DNA from: an uncultured Eubacterium sp.
Lineage (GTDB): Bacteria; Bacillota; Clostridia; Lachnospirales; Lachnospiraceae
DNA length: 47,078 bases
Direction of reading: 5' to 3'
Assembly (NCBI GenBank): GCA_910584345.1
Contig: CAJTZX010000030.1
Span: 1 to 47,078 of the forward strand
A program made the position numbers and the translations under genes. Shown piece by piece: positions 32,734 through 41,717 of the stretch (position 1 is the first letter of the stretch; every line of letters begins with the position of its first letter). The notes under the pieces are model-generated. The model was given only the letters and a program-made list of their open reading frames with translations. It had not been told where the DNA came from and searched no databases.

Positions 32734-34221
32734 ATGAATTTTTCAGCGATTCAACACATACTGGGAACTGTCTTATGCTGCGGAGGAGTTTTTCTGCTTG
32801 CTCCGACGGCAGTGGCGGTATTTTATGCAGAACAGGCGGGAATTTATTATATTCTGACAGCAGTTCTTTGTTTTGCTGTCGGTCTGCTGCTGCGCCTTAG
32901 GCATTTGAAAAGCAGGGTATTTTATTCCAGAGAGGGATTTGTAGCAGTTACCTTTAGCTGGATTGTGTTAAGTATGGCGGGAGCTGCGCCAATGTATCTG
33001 ACTGGAGAATACGCTTCGTATATTGATGCATTGTTCGATACAATATCCGGATTTACGACAACAGGCGCAAGCGTGCTGTCTTCAGTAGAAGAGCTGTCAC
33101 GTGCGACTGCATTTTGGCGCTGCTTTACGCATTGGAGCGGAGGCATGGGTGTGCTTGTGTTTCTTATGGCAGTTCTTCCGCTTTCCGGCAGTTCTAATAT
33201 GCATCTGATGCGGGCGGAAAGTCCGGGGCCTTCGGTCGGAAAGCTTGTGCCAAAAGTAAGGCAGACAGCGCTTATTTTGTACAAAATATATCTTGTCATT
33301 ACAATACTGCAGGTGGTATTGTTAATGTTGGCAGGTTTATCGTTATATGAAGCGCTTACATTGTCATTTTCAACAGTTGGGACAGGCGGCTTTGCGTTGT
33401 TGAATTCGAGTATTGCTTCTTACAGCTGGGCAGTGCAGGTCATTATTATTGTGTTTATGATCTTATGTGCACTGAACTTTAATACGTATTACCTGCTGCT
33501 AATCCGCAGGCCAAAAGAAGCGCTTTTGCAAAATTCGGAAGTAAAATGGTTTTTGGTTATTGTATTTGCATCTGCCGCGGTGATTGCGTTAAATATTTGT
33601 GATGGATTTCACAATCTGCCGCAAGCTTTCCATACGGCATTGTTTCAGGTAGCTACTTTGGTAAGCAGTACCGGGTTTGCAACGGCTGATTTTAATCTTT
33701 GGCCAGAATTGTCCAGGACGATTCTTGTCCTTTTGATGTTTATGGGAGCCTGTGCGGGCAGTACCGGAGGCGGTTTTAAAGTATCCAGGCTGATGATTGT
33801 CGCGCGGGCAGCAAAAAATGAGATGTTAAATATGATGCATCCAAGAAGTGTGCAGCAGGTACATATAAATGGCAGAAGGGTACCGGTCAACGTCGTAAAG
33901 ACAGCTTTGTGCTATATGACCGTGTATGTATTTATCGTGCTTGGATCTGTGCTGCTTGTCAGTATCGATAACTTTGATATGACGACAAACTTTACAGCGG
34001 TGTTGGCTACGATGAACAACATCGGGCCAGGACTTGGCGCAGTAGGACCTACCGGAAATTTTGGTGGATTCAGTGTGTTTTCTAAATTGATACTGATGTT
34101 TGATATGCTGGTCGGACGATTAGAGCTGTTTCCGGTACTCGTATTGTTTGCGCCGGGAATGTGGCGTCTTCCGGCCAGACGCAGCAGGAAAGAGTTTCAT
34201 AAGATGGATGATTTAGATTAA
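32734..34221 (+). CDS. trkH: TrkH-family potassium uptake protein
   Basis: This 495-residue membrane protein has the four-fold pore repeat. Selectivity sequences are visible as TTTGASVLS (first), TVGTGGFALLNS (second), STGFATADF (third) and NNIGPGLGAVGPTGNF (fourth). AGGAGG immediately precedes an in-frame ATG at 32728, which is too close; the ATG two codons later has the right spacing. It forms an operon with trkA. Its distinct length and double-RCK partner separate it from the KtrB-like protein at 8.3 kb. Confidence 0.93.
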   Translation: MNFSAIQHILGTVLCCGGVFLLAPTAVAVFYAEQAGIYYILTAVLCFAVGLLLRLRHLKSRVFYSREGFVAVTFSWIVLSMAGAAPMYLTGEYASYIDALFDTISGFTTTGASVLSSVEELSRATAFWRCFTHWSGGMGVLVFLMAVLPLSGSSNMHLMRAESPGPSVGKLVPKVRQTALILYKIYLVITILQVVLLMLAGLSLYEALTLSFSTVGTGGFALLNSSIASYSWAVQVIIIVFMILCALNFNTYYLLLIRRPKEALLQNSEVKWFLVIVFASAAVIALNICDGFHNLPQAFHTALFQVATLVSSTGFATADFNLWPELSRTILVLLMFMGACAGSTGGGFKVSRLMIVARAAKNEMLNMMHPRSVQQVHINGRRVPVNVVKTALCYMTVYVFIVLGSVLLVSIDNFDMTTNFTAVLATMNNIGPGLGAVGPTGNFGGFSVFSKLILMFDMLVGRLELFPVLVLFAPGMWRLPARRSRKEFHKMDDLD

Positions 34222-34224
34222 AAG

Positions 34225-34250
34225 AATGGCTGTCTGTTTAGACAGTCATT
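34225..34250 (+). other. Short hairpin after trkH
   Basis: An 11-bp stem with one G-T pair (34225-34235 with 34240-34250, loop GTTT) begins just after the trkH stop. No T run follows. It could be a weak terminator or separate trkH from the c-di-GMP gene 20 bp further on. Confidence 0.4.
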
Positions 34251-34272
34251 AGCGGTTTATAGGGAGGCTGGC

Positions 34273-36285
34273 ATGAGCAAGCAAAACAAACAAAAAATAA
34301 AGAAATGCTATAAAAAAAGTATTTGGCCTTCTGCTTTATTATTTATTATATTTCTGGGAAGCTGTGTGGGATTGGTAAGTTTATTTGTAACCGCTTTTCA
34401 AGGATTTTTGATCGATGAAAAGATTGCGGATATTCAGGAAGATGCTGCGAATCTGGGACGAATGGTTGAGTTTCGAATGCAAAAAAACAATTTGTTTGAC
34501 GCAGTATCTTCTTTGGAAGAGTATATGCAGGAAGAGAATGATATTTGTATCACGGATGAAAACTATCATATTTTGCAGTCTTTTCGAAATAATGTACCGG
34601 ATTTTAAACGTGTGGAAAATATAACGATATTTGAATCTTATCGGGTTGTACCGGAGCTTGACCCAATGCAGGCAAATGGGGAACAGAAGCTTTTAATTAC
34701 TTATCGAGAGCTTTTCAAGCGCAGTTGGAATGCGCTGGAACACAGCAATTTTGAAGATCCTCGTTGGCTGGAAGAACCGTTGTTTCATACCAATTACTGG
34801 GTGGAGGTTCCAACCCGTTTGCAGGGGTATCGCTTATACTATAGAGATTCTGTAACGATTTTTCAAAAAAATGTGTTTTATATGAATGTGGCAATTTTGG
34901 TAGAACTATTGCTTTTGGCAATTCCAACGCTGTTGCTGTTTATGAACGTCGTATCGTCTGTTGCGATGCAAAAACGTATGGTTCATCTGCTGTATCAGGA
35001 CACAGTAACCGGAGGGAAAAACTGGAGCTATTTTTTGGAGCGCAGCAAAAAGATACTTTGCCAGCTGTGGAATACGAAGCATACCTATGCGATCGTCAAT
35101 CTTCATATGATTCGTTATCAGGATTATTGCGCCTGCTATGGGAGTAAAGAAGGCGAAGAGCTGTTAAAAAAGATTGATGGATTTTTAAAGATTAGCATCG
35201 GGAGAGGAGAGACATTTGCCAGATTTGCGAAAGCAGATTTTGGGCTTTTGCTGCGCTGCGCTTCGCCGCAGCAGTGTGAAAAGCGTTTAAAGAAAATGCT
35301 GGTGGAACTGACCGGAGTGAAAAAAGATAAAATGATGTCCTTTTGTGCAGGCATTTATTTGCTGCGTCCGGCAGCCAATTGGAAACGAATGCAGCGCAGA
35401 CAGATTGATATTGACCAAATCTATCATTTTGCCAGTGCGGCAAGAGGAACGATGCGTGGAAAAGAAGGAGAATATATTAAAATCTTCGATCAGCAGATTT
35501 TGCAGGAACAGATTTGGAAAAATAAAGTAGAAGAAACAATGGAAGCGGCATTGTTAAACGAGGAATTCCAGCTGTATCTGCAGCCAAAATACCATCCTGT
35601 AACAGAAAAGATCGTAGGGGCAGAGGCGCTTATGCGCTGGATATCGCCTACAGACGGAATGATACCGCCAAACCGTTTTATCCCAATATTTGAAGAAAAT
35701 GGATTTATTACAAAGCTTGATGATTATATGATATTGGCAGTTGCAAAGCTGCAGTCTGAATGGAAAATACAAGGCCGCAGGCAAGTACCGGTATCCGTGA
35801 ACATTTCTCGTGTGAATTTTGTAAAAGAAGATTTGGCGGAACATATTTGTCATTTGGTAGACAGCTATGGGGCGGATCATGCAGCGATTGAACTGGAACT
35901 GACGGAAAGCGCGTTTTTTGGAAATAAAGATCTTTTACAGAAAATATTAAAAGAACTGAAAATGTATGGGTTCCATATATCGATGGATGATTTTGGAGCG
36001 GGATATTCGTCGTTGAATTCCTTAAAAGATCTTCCGATTGATGTGCTGAAATTAGATATGGACTTTTTCCGAGGCGACGGTGCAAAGCAGCGCGGAGAGA
36101 TCGTAGTAAAAGAAACGATTCGCCTTGCGAAAGCTTTGCATATGAAAATTGTAGCCGAGGGTATCGAAAGAAAAGAACAAGTGGAGTTTTTAGCAGAGCA
36201 GGGCTGTGATATGATACAAGGGTTTTATTTTGCAAAACCGATGCCGATAGAAGAATTTAATGAAAGAGTGGAACGTGAACTCTGA
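34273..36285 (+). CDS. Membrane GGDEF-EAL protein, likely c-di-GMP phosphodiesterase with degenerate GGDEF
   Basis: This 670-residue protein has an N-terminal membrane segment (about 15-40), an extracytoplasmic sensory region (about 45-200), a second membrane segment (about 205-230), a degenerate GGDEF domain (about 235-355) and an EAL domain (about 415-670). The GGDEF signature is replaced by KADF at residues 320-323, so cyclase activity is unlikely. The EAL catalytic set is complete: E451-A452-L453, ELELTES, MDDFGAGYSSL, KLDMDF, VAEGIE and QGFYFAKP. It should hydrolyse c-di-GMP in response to an external signal. It is followed after 27 bp by a hybrid histidine kinase. Confidence 0.9.
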   Translation: MSKQNKQKIKKCYKKSIWPSALLFIIFLGSCVGLVSLFVTAFQGFLIDEKIADIQEDAANLGRMVEFRMQKNNLFDAVSSLEEYMQEENDICITDENYHILQSFRNNVPDFKRVENITIFESYRVVPELDPMQANGEQKLLITYRELFKRSWNALEHSNFEDPRWLEEPLFHTNYWVEVPTRLQGYRLYYRDSVTIFQKNVFYMNVAILVELLLLAIPTLLLFMNVVSSVAMQKRMVHLLYQDTVTGGKNWSYFLERSKKILCQLWNTKHTYAIVNLHMIRYQDYCACYGSKEGEELLKKIDGFLKISIGRGETFARFAKADFGLLLRCASPQQCEKRLKKMLVELTGVKKDKMMSFCAGIYLLRPAANWKRMQRRQIDIDQIYHFASAARGTMRGKEGEYIKIFDQQILQEQIWKNKVEETMEAALLNEEFQLYLQPKYHPVTEKIVGAEALMRWISPTDGMIPPNRFIPIFEENGFITKLDDYMILAVAKLQSEWKIQGRRQVPVSVNISRVNFVKEDLAEHICHLVDSYGADHAAIELELTESAFFGNKDLLQKILKELKMYGFHISMDDFGAGYSSLNSLKDLPIDVLKLDMDFFRGDGAKQRGEIVVKETIRLAKALHMKIVAEGIERKEQVEFLAEQGCDMIQGFYFAKPMPIEEFNERVEREL

Positions 36286-36312
36286 TAGAACTTTATGTAA
36301 AAGGGGAAGATT

Positions 36313-38514
36313 ATGCACACATTTTTTATCTTCATACAGTACGTTGGAATCATTCTGCTGATGGTGGAGGCTTTTTATGTCGTAGGCCGCAAGCCGTCGA
36401 AGCAACAGTATTATCTTTTATTTCTGCTGGTTGCTCTGTGTACAAACTTTGCAGGATATCTTTTGGAACTTCAGGCAGTAACGCTAAGAGAGGCGCTGAT
36501 GGCTGTCCGGTTTTCTTATCTTGGCAAACCTTTTATTGTATTGTGCCAGTTTTTGTTTGTCATGCATACTTGTAAGGTGAAAATCCCCAGGCGTCTGGAA
36601 ACGGTACTGGTTTGCGTTCATGCAGCGGTTGTACTGCTTGTGTTAACGTGTGATAAGCATACGCTGTTTTACAGCAGCATTCAGTTTTCTCAAGATGGTT
36701 TTTTCCCACATCTGGAATTAGGTCATGGCATTTTTTATATTCTACATAGCGTGCTGATGCTTTTATATGCGTTGATTATGATTGTTGTATGCCTGTCACG
36801 CTACATAAAGACGAAGAAGGAGGTAGAAAAAAAGCAGTTTTTATACCTGATTCTAATGGTCTTGATTGCAATGGCGGGATTTGTCATATTTTTAAGTGGT
36901 GTTACAAAAGGGTATGATATTACATTGCTTGCCTGTCTGATTGATTCTGTGCTGTTAAGTGTTTTGATTTTTCACGGAGGAATTTTTGATACGCTTACGC
37001 TTGCGAAAGAACTGGCGATGGATGCATTGGCAGAGGGGATTGTAGTAGTTGATATTGACGAAAATATTTTATACTTTAATCAAACGGCACAGAACATTTA
37101 CAAAGGCATTGCATTAGGAAAGTCTGAAAAAATATTAGAAGATATGGATACCTGTATTTTAGACAAGAAAAAACTGGTCAGAAAAAGAGAGATATATACC
37201 GTCAGCAGCTATATGATAGAAAAAGAAAATACCTATTATGGCAGAATGTATGTGCTTACAGATATTACAGACAGCTATCATTATACGGAGCGAGTCAAAG
37301 AGCAGGCTGAGATTATGAAGGAATTAAAAGATCAGGCGGAGTCTGCAAACCAGGCCAAATCGGCGTTTGTGTCAAACATGTCTCATGAGATCCGTACGCC
37401 GATGAATGCAATCGTAGGGCTGACCGAAGTGCTGCTGCGTAAAAAATGGGATCCGGAGGATGAAAAGTATTTATTAAATATCCAGAGCTCCGGAAATGCA
37501 TTACTAAAACTGATTAACGACTTGCTGGACTTTTCCAAGATCGAAGCCGGTAAATTTGAAATTTCCGAAGACACCTTTGATATTGCACAGATGCTTCGGG
37601 ACATTCAGATTATCGGAACAACTAGAATCGGAGATAAAGGTGTAGCGCTTGTAATGGATGTTGATGAAACGATACCGCGGCTTTTGTATGGAGACGGCCT
37701 GCGCATCCGCCAGGTTATTATTAATATTATGAACAACGCGGTAAAATTTACCGAAGAAGGTTCTGTGACCGTAACTGTAAAAATACAAAAGAAGGAAACA
37801 GAAAAGGTACAGCTGTACGTGTCTGTAAAAGATACAGGACAGGGAATCCATAATGAAGACTTAAAGCGTCTGTTTGACGCGTTTACGCAGGTAGACATCA
37901 AAAAGAACCAGGGCAAGGAAGGCACCGGGCTCGGGCTTGCCATATCAAAGCAGCTGGTGGAAATGATGGGCGGAGAGCTGAAAGTAGACAGTGAATATGG
38001 AAAGGGCAGTAATTTTTATTTTTCCTTATGGACAGGGATCGAAAGCGAAGAAACGATTGGCTGCTTTGCAGAAGTAAAACAACAGCCTGAAGAAGAGAAA
38101 GACGAAGTATTTACATTTACGGCACAGCAAGCACACGTTTTGCTTGTCGACGACAATGAAATCAATCAGGAAGTAGCCAAAGCGCTGCTGGAGCCTTTTG
38201 AGATGCGCATAGATCTGGCATCTAACGGGCAGGAAGCTCTGGAAATGGTACAAAAACAGACCTATGACCTTGTATTTATGGATCATTTTATGCCAGTAAT
38301 GGACGGCGTAGAAGCTACAAAAAGGATCCGCAGTCTGGAGGGCGAATATTATAAAAATCTTCCGGTTATCGCGCTGACAGCAGATGCGGTACAAGGCGTC
38401 CGGGAAGAATTTTTTGCAGCCGGCATGAATGATTTTGCGTCGAAACCGATTGAAATGGAGGATGTGTCTAAAGTGCTGAGTAAATGGCTGCCGAAAGAAA
38501 AAATATGCAGGTAA
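36313..38514 (+). CDS. Hybrid sensor histidine kinase with 7TM sensor and C-terminal receiver
   Basis: This 733-residue kinase contains a seven-helix membrane sensor (about 1-225), a PAS-like linker (DALAEGIVVVDIDENIL), a HisKA domain with phospho-acceptor His358 in FVSNMSHEIRTPMN, a HATPase domain (ININMNNAVKF-type N box and GTGLGLAISKQLVEMMGG) and a receiver domain with Asp657 in VFMDHFMPVMDG. A phosphorelay is therefore expected, with an Hpt protein and output regulator elsewhere. Neighbouring genes for c-di-GMP turnover and chemotaxis suggest a role in surface or motile behaviour (inference). Confidence 0.93.
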   Translation: MHTFFIFIQYVGIILLMVEAFYVVGRKPSKQQYYLLFLLVALCTNFAGYLLELQAVTLREALMAVRFSYLGKPFIVLCQFLFVMHTCKVKIPRRLETVLVCVHAAVVLLVLTCDKHTLFYSSIQFSQDGFFPHLELGHGIFYILHSVLMLLYALIMIVVCLSRYIKTKKEVEKKQFLYLILMVLIAMAGFVIFLSGVTKGYDITLLACLIDSVLLSVLIFHGGIFDTLTLAKELAMDALAEGIVVVDIDENILYFNQTAQNIYKGIALGKSEKILEDMDTCILDKKKLVRKREIYTVSSYMIEKENTYYGRMYVLTDITDSYHYTERVKEQAEIMKELKDQAESANQAKSAFVSNMSHEIRTPMNAIVGLTEVLLRKKWDPEDEKYLLNIQSSGNALLKLINDLLDFSKIEAGKFEISEDTFDIAQMLRDIQIIGTTRIGDKGVALVMDVDETIPRLLYGDGLRIRQVIINIMNNAVKFTEEGSVTVTVKIQKKETEKVQLYVSVKDTGQGIHNEDLKRLFDAFTQVDIKKNQGKEGTGLGLAISKQLVEMMGGELKVDSEYGKGSNFYFSLWTGIESEETIGCFAEVKQQPEEEKDEVFTFTAQQAHVLLVDDNEINQEVAKALLEPFEMRIDLASNGQEALEMVQKQTYDLVFMDHFMPVMDGVEATKRIRSLEGEYYKNLPVIALTADAVQGVREEFFAAGMNDFASKPIEMEDVSKVLSKWLPKEKICR

Positions 38515-38671
38515 TGCTATTCTATTAAATGAAACAGTTTTTGATAGAGTGTTGATTTTAGTGGATTCCCGGACAGCACCCCTCTCCCAGCGTCCGCGAG
38601 GCCAAAAAGAAAAAAATAATTAAAGAATGTCACATCTTGATGATTGATTTAAAAAATGGTCGTTTTTCTGC

Positions 38672-38700
38672 TTGTAAACATGCAATAAAAGAGCTATAAT
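38672..38700 (+). promoter_or_regulatory. Strong sigma-A promoter of the chemoreceptor gene
   Basis: TTGTAA (38672-38677), a 17-bp spacer and a perfect TATAAT (38695-38700). The chemoreceptor start is about 150 bp downstream. Confidence 0.75.
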
Positions 38701-38790
38701 ACAAATAGCTGGCACTTTTAGGGTAGCAGGGATAAATATAGGAATCTGTGTAAGTGCAAAAAGGGAAAAAGTATGTAAGAAGGGGGTCGT

Positions 38791-38838
38791 ATGAATAACT
38801 CTGTACCCAAAATGATACAAAGGAATTACAGTAAATGA
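38791..38838 (+). CDS. Possible 15-residue leader peptide before the chemoreceptor
   Basis: An ATG eight bases after AGGGGG opens a 15-codon frame (MNNSVPKMIQRNYSK) whose TGA overlaps the GAGGAGG of the chemoreceptor gene. The arrangement would allow translational coupling. There are no codon runs or features that suggest attenuation, so it may be chance. Confidence 0.3.
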   Translation: MNNSVPKMIQRNYSK

Positions 38839-38853
38839 GGAGGAGAGCTATTT

Positions 38854-40557
38854 ATGTTTAAAGATGAAAAGATCGAGAAAAAACTTACGAAATCTTTTCT
38901 CGTGGTATCATTAATTACAGCAATTTCAGCGATTTTAGGGCTGATTGCGCTTGTTGTTGTAGCAAACAGATATTCTTATGCGCTTACAAACTTTGGTTTT
39001 GCGCAGGGCGATATTGGCAAGGCTATGTTTGAATTTGCAGATGTCAGGTCTTCGCTGCGTGCGACAATCGGATATGATGACCAGGATGCGATTGATACGG
39101 TATTGCAGCAGCATAAAGATGCAATTGCCGCATTTGAGCAGAACTTTGCGGAAATAGAAAAAACAATTGTATCGGAGGCAGGCCGGGAGACGTATGACCA
39201 GATCAAGGAAGAACTGGAAGTGTACTGGCCGATAGATTCGAAGATTATTGAACTGGGAGCTACAACGGACAGAGAATTGTGCAGGCAGGCACAGGATATT
39301 GCAATTAATGAGCTGGCAGATGTGTATAAAAGTATTTATGAAAAGCTGGATGATCTTTTGGAAGTAAAGGTAACAGAAGGACAGAAGCTATCAACTACAT
39401 TAACAATTATGAGCGTTATATTGATGATTGCAATTGTTGCTGTTATAGTTATTGCGATTTTCATATCCATGCGGATTGGCAAGCGCATTGCACAAGGAAT
39501 TTCCAATCCGTTAAAAAACCTTGGAGATCGATTAAAGCTGTTTGCCAGCGGCGATCTTACTTCTCCGTTTCCGGAGTCGGATTCACATGACGAAGTTGCG
39601 GAAATGGTCAATGACGCAGCGGAAATGGCAGGGGCTTTAAATGTCATTATTAATGATATCGGAGATGTGCTTGGCGAGATGGAAGGCAAAAATTATGCCG
39701 TGCGGTCGAAGGTGCAGGATAAATATACAAAGGATTTCCAAAAGTTGATTGATTCTATGCGTGGTCTGCGCAACCAGATGTCCGATACGATCCGTTCCAT
39801 TGGAGAAGCTTCCAGCCAGGTGTCCGGAGGGTCTATTAATTTGGCGGAATCTGCGCAAAGCTTGGCAGAAGGAGCGACAGAACAGGCGGGTGCTGTAGAA
39901 GAGCTGCAGGCGACGATTATCGATATTTCAGAAACGATGGAAAAGAGTGCACAGAGCGCTGAAGAATCTTATAAACAGGCGGAGAACTATGCAAATGAGG
40001 CTGACCATACGCGTGATGAAATGCATACGATGGTTACAGCAATGGAAAAAATCAGCGAATCATCTGCAAAGATTGGAAATATTATATCTGAAATTGAGTC
40101 TATTGCATCACAGACAAATCTGCTGTCATTAAATGCTTCCATTGAAGCAGCAAGAGCAGGGGAAGCAGGAAGAGGATTTTCTGTTGTAGCAGAAGAAATC
40201 CGGCAGCTGGCTGAGCAGAGTGCAAAAGCTGCAGTAGATACAAGAGAACTGATCGAAAGCTCTATGAAAGAGATTGCAGAAGGCAGCCGCGCAGTAGAAC
40301 GGGCATCTGGATCCATAGATAATGTTGTCAGTGGTATTAAACAGATTGCGGAGTCTTCTAAGAATCTCAGTGTCATGGTAATTACGCAGGCAGAAACGAT
40401 GCGGCAGGCGGAGCAGGGAATCAGTCAGATTTCAGAGGTTGTACAAAACAACTCCGCAGCGGCGCAGGAATCTTCTGCAACGAGCGAGCAGCTGTCTGCA
40501 CAAGCAGCTACATTGGATGAACTGGTTGGACAGTTTGTATTATATGAAGAAGGATAA
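38854..40557 (+). CDS. Methyl-accepting chemotaxis protein
   Basis: This 567-residue receptor has a first membrane segment (about 16-38), a four-helix-bundle ligand domain (about 40-175), a second membrane segment (about 180-206), a HAMP domain (about 208-265) and a long cytoplasmic signalling coiled coil whose hairpin tip is ASQTNLLSLNASIEAARAGE followed by GRGFSVVAEEIRQLAEQS, where CheA and CheW bind. It shows that the organism has a chemotaxis system. GAGGAGG precedes the ATG, and a terminator follows. Confidence 0.95.
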   Translation: MFKDEKIEKKLTKSFLVVSLITAISAILGLIALVVVANRYSYALTNFGFAQGDIGKAMFEFADVRSSLRATIGYDDQDAIDTVLQQHKDAIAAFEQNFAEIEKTIVSEAGRETYDQIKEELEVYWPIDSKIIELGATTDRELCRQAQDIAINELADVYKSIYEKLDDLLEVKVTEGQKLSTTLTIMSVILMIAIVAVIVIAIFISMRIGKRIAQGISNPLKNLGDRLKLFASGDLTSPFPESDSHDEVAEMVNDAAEMAGALNVIINDIGDVLGEMEGKNYAVRSKVQDKYTKDFQKLIDSMRGLRNQMSDTIRSIGEASSQVSGGSINLAESAQSLAEGATEQAGAVEELQATIIDISETMEKSAQSAEESYKQAENYANEADHTRDEMHTMVTAMEKISESSAKIGNIISEIESIASQTNLLSLNASIEAARAGEAGRGFSVVAEEIRQLAEQSAKAAVDTRELIESSMKEIAEGSRAVERASGSIDNVVSGIKQIAESSKNLSVMVITQAETMRQAEQGISQISEVVQNNSAAAQESSATSEQLSAQAATLDELVGQFVLYEEG

Positions 40558-40598
40558 TTGTTTGATTATTCGGATAGATACATATGACTATGTGAGTG

Positions 40599-40634
40599 AA
40601 AAATGGCAGACAAATGCATGTCTGCCATTTTTTT
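40599..40634 (+). terminator. Terminator of the chemoreceptor gene
   Basis: A 14-bp stem (40599-40612 with 40619-40632) with a 6-nt loop runs into a seven-T tract. The core is ATGGCAGACA/TGTCTGCCAT. Confidence 0.92.
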
Positions 40635-40665
40635 ATGAATGGTTTTACAGTGGAGAGGTGATTCG

Positions 40666-41583
40666 TTGAAACAAGACACAATTTTGTTATTTCAGGAACC
40701 GGAGCGGTATTTTTTCCCGCAAATGAAAGGGATTGTTTATGCGCCGTTTGGTGTTGCAAATAAACGTTTGCGTTTTTGGCTTTATTTGCTTGTCTGCCGC
40801 TTTCCGTTTCTTTGTTTTCCAGTATTGTTTGGACCATGGAAAAAGCAGATTCGCACAGCTAAACAGGTGATTTTGTTTGATTTTGGATATGTGCCGGGAA
40901 TCGAGCATTATATTCACCGCATCAATCCGTCTTGTAGAGTCTGTCTTTATTATTGGAATATTATGAAATCTTCTAGTAAAGGCTATCAAAAGTTTGCATA
41001 CAAGCAAAACATTTATGCGACAGACAAAAATGACTGTCAAAAGTATGGATTATTGTATCAGAGTATTTTTTATGTACCGCAGGATATACAGCGAGAGAAA
41101 ACTTTCAAAGAGCCGGAAAAGCTGTTTTTCTTTGGGTTGGATAAAGGTAGGGGACCGTTTTTGCTGCGTTTGAAAAAACAGCTGGAAGCTTTCGGAATCT
41201 GTTGTGATATTACCGTTTTCAGTGAATCTCATTGCAGGAAATACAAAAATGCGATTACGGACATACTCGCAGATCAGATGATTTCATATAAGGAATATTG
41301 CAGCCGATTATCAAAATGTGGTATTTTGTTGGATCTGAATCAAGATGGACAGACTGCGCTGTCTATGCGCGTGATGGAAGCAATATTTTTTGAAAAAAAA
41401 CTCATTACTTTTAACAAAGATATTGCAACGTATGATTTTTATGATGAAAACAATATTTTTATCATGGGTAGCAAGCAAACAGACGGTAAAGAGTTACTTG
41501 CATTCATAAAAAAGCCGTTCCGCCCTTACGAGAAAGAAGTTTTGTACCAATATAGTTATGAGAATTGGAAAAAGCGGTTTTAG
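40666..41583 (+). CDS. Glycosyltransferase-like protein, probably surface polysaccharide related
   Basis: This cytoplasmic protein of about 305 residues looks like a two-Rossmann (GT-B) glycosyltransferase. The first half has VILFDFGYVPGIEHYI and YYWNIM; the second half has KLFFFGLDKGRGPFLLRLKK, GILLDLNQDGQTALSMRVMEA and FEKKLITFNKD, the part expected to bind a nucleotide sugar. No family can be named with certainty. It starts at TTG after GGAGAGGTG; an earlier in-frame ATG lies inside the terminator hairpin. The MBOAT acyltransferase downstream supports a role in glycan synthesis or modification. Confidence 0.5.
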   Translation: MKQDTILLFQEPERYFFPQMKGIVYAPFGVANKRLRFWLYLLVCRFPFLCFPVLFGPWKKQIRTAKQVILFDFGYVPGIEHYIHRINPSCRVCLYYWNIMKSSSKGYQKFAYKQNIYATDKNDCQKYGLLYQSIFYVPQDIQREKTFKEPEKLFFFGLDKGRGPFLLRLKKQLEAFGICCDITVFSESHCRKYKNAITDILADQMISYKEYCSRLSKCGILLDLNQDGQTALSMRVMEAIFFEKKLITFNKDIATYDFYDENNIFIMGSKQTDGKELLAFIKKPFRPYEKEVLYQYSYENWKKRF

Positions 41584-41717
41584 TTTGGCTTATCTGGCTT
41601 GTGATGTATATTTTTTGATAGATTGGAAAAAATTGTTTATATCATTACGAAAATCAGCTCGGTTTATTTAAGCTGCTGATCTTTGAATTAAGCATGTGCA
41701 GAAAGCAGGGAGAATCA

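Larger units (their letters stand above)
38515..38853 (+). other. Intergenic region before the chemoreceptor: repeat fragment and promoter
   Basis: A 339-bp gap. Around 38568-38603 it holds a decayed copy of the dispersed element seen at 3336-3522 (CCGGAC and, further on, CAGCGTCC and GAGGCC). Then come a strong promoter, a leader of about 150 nt that contains GCACTT/AAGTGC arms, and a 15-codon open frame. No known riboswitch was recognised. Confidence 0.5.

Noticed and set aside
38701..38853. c-di-GMP riboswitch before the chemoreceptor
   Set aside because: Tempting because of the neighbouring c-di-GMP gene, but the conserved class I or II core sequences are not present.
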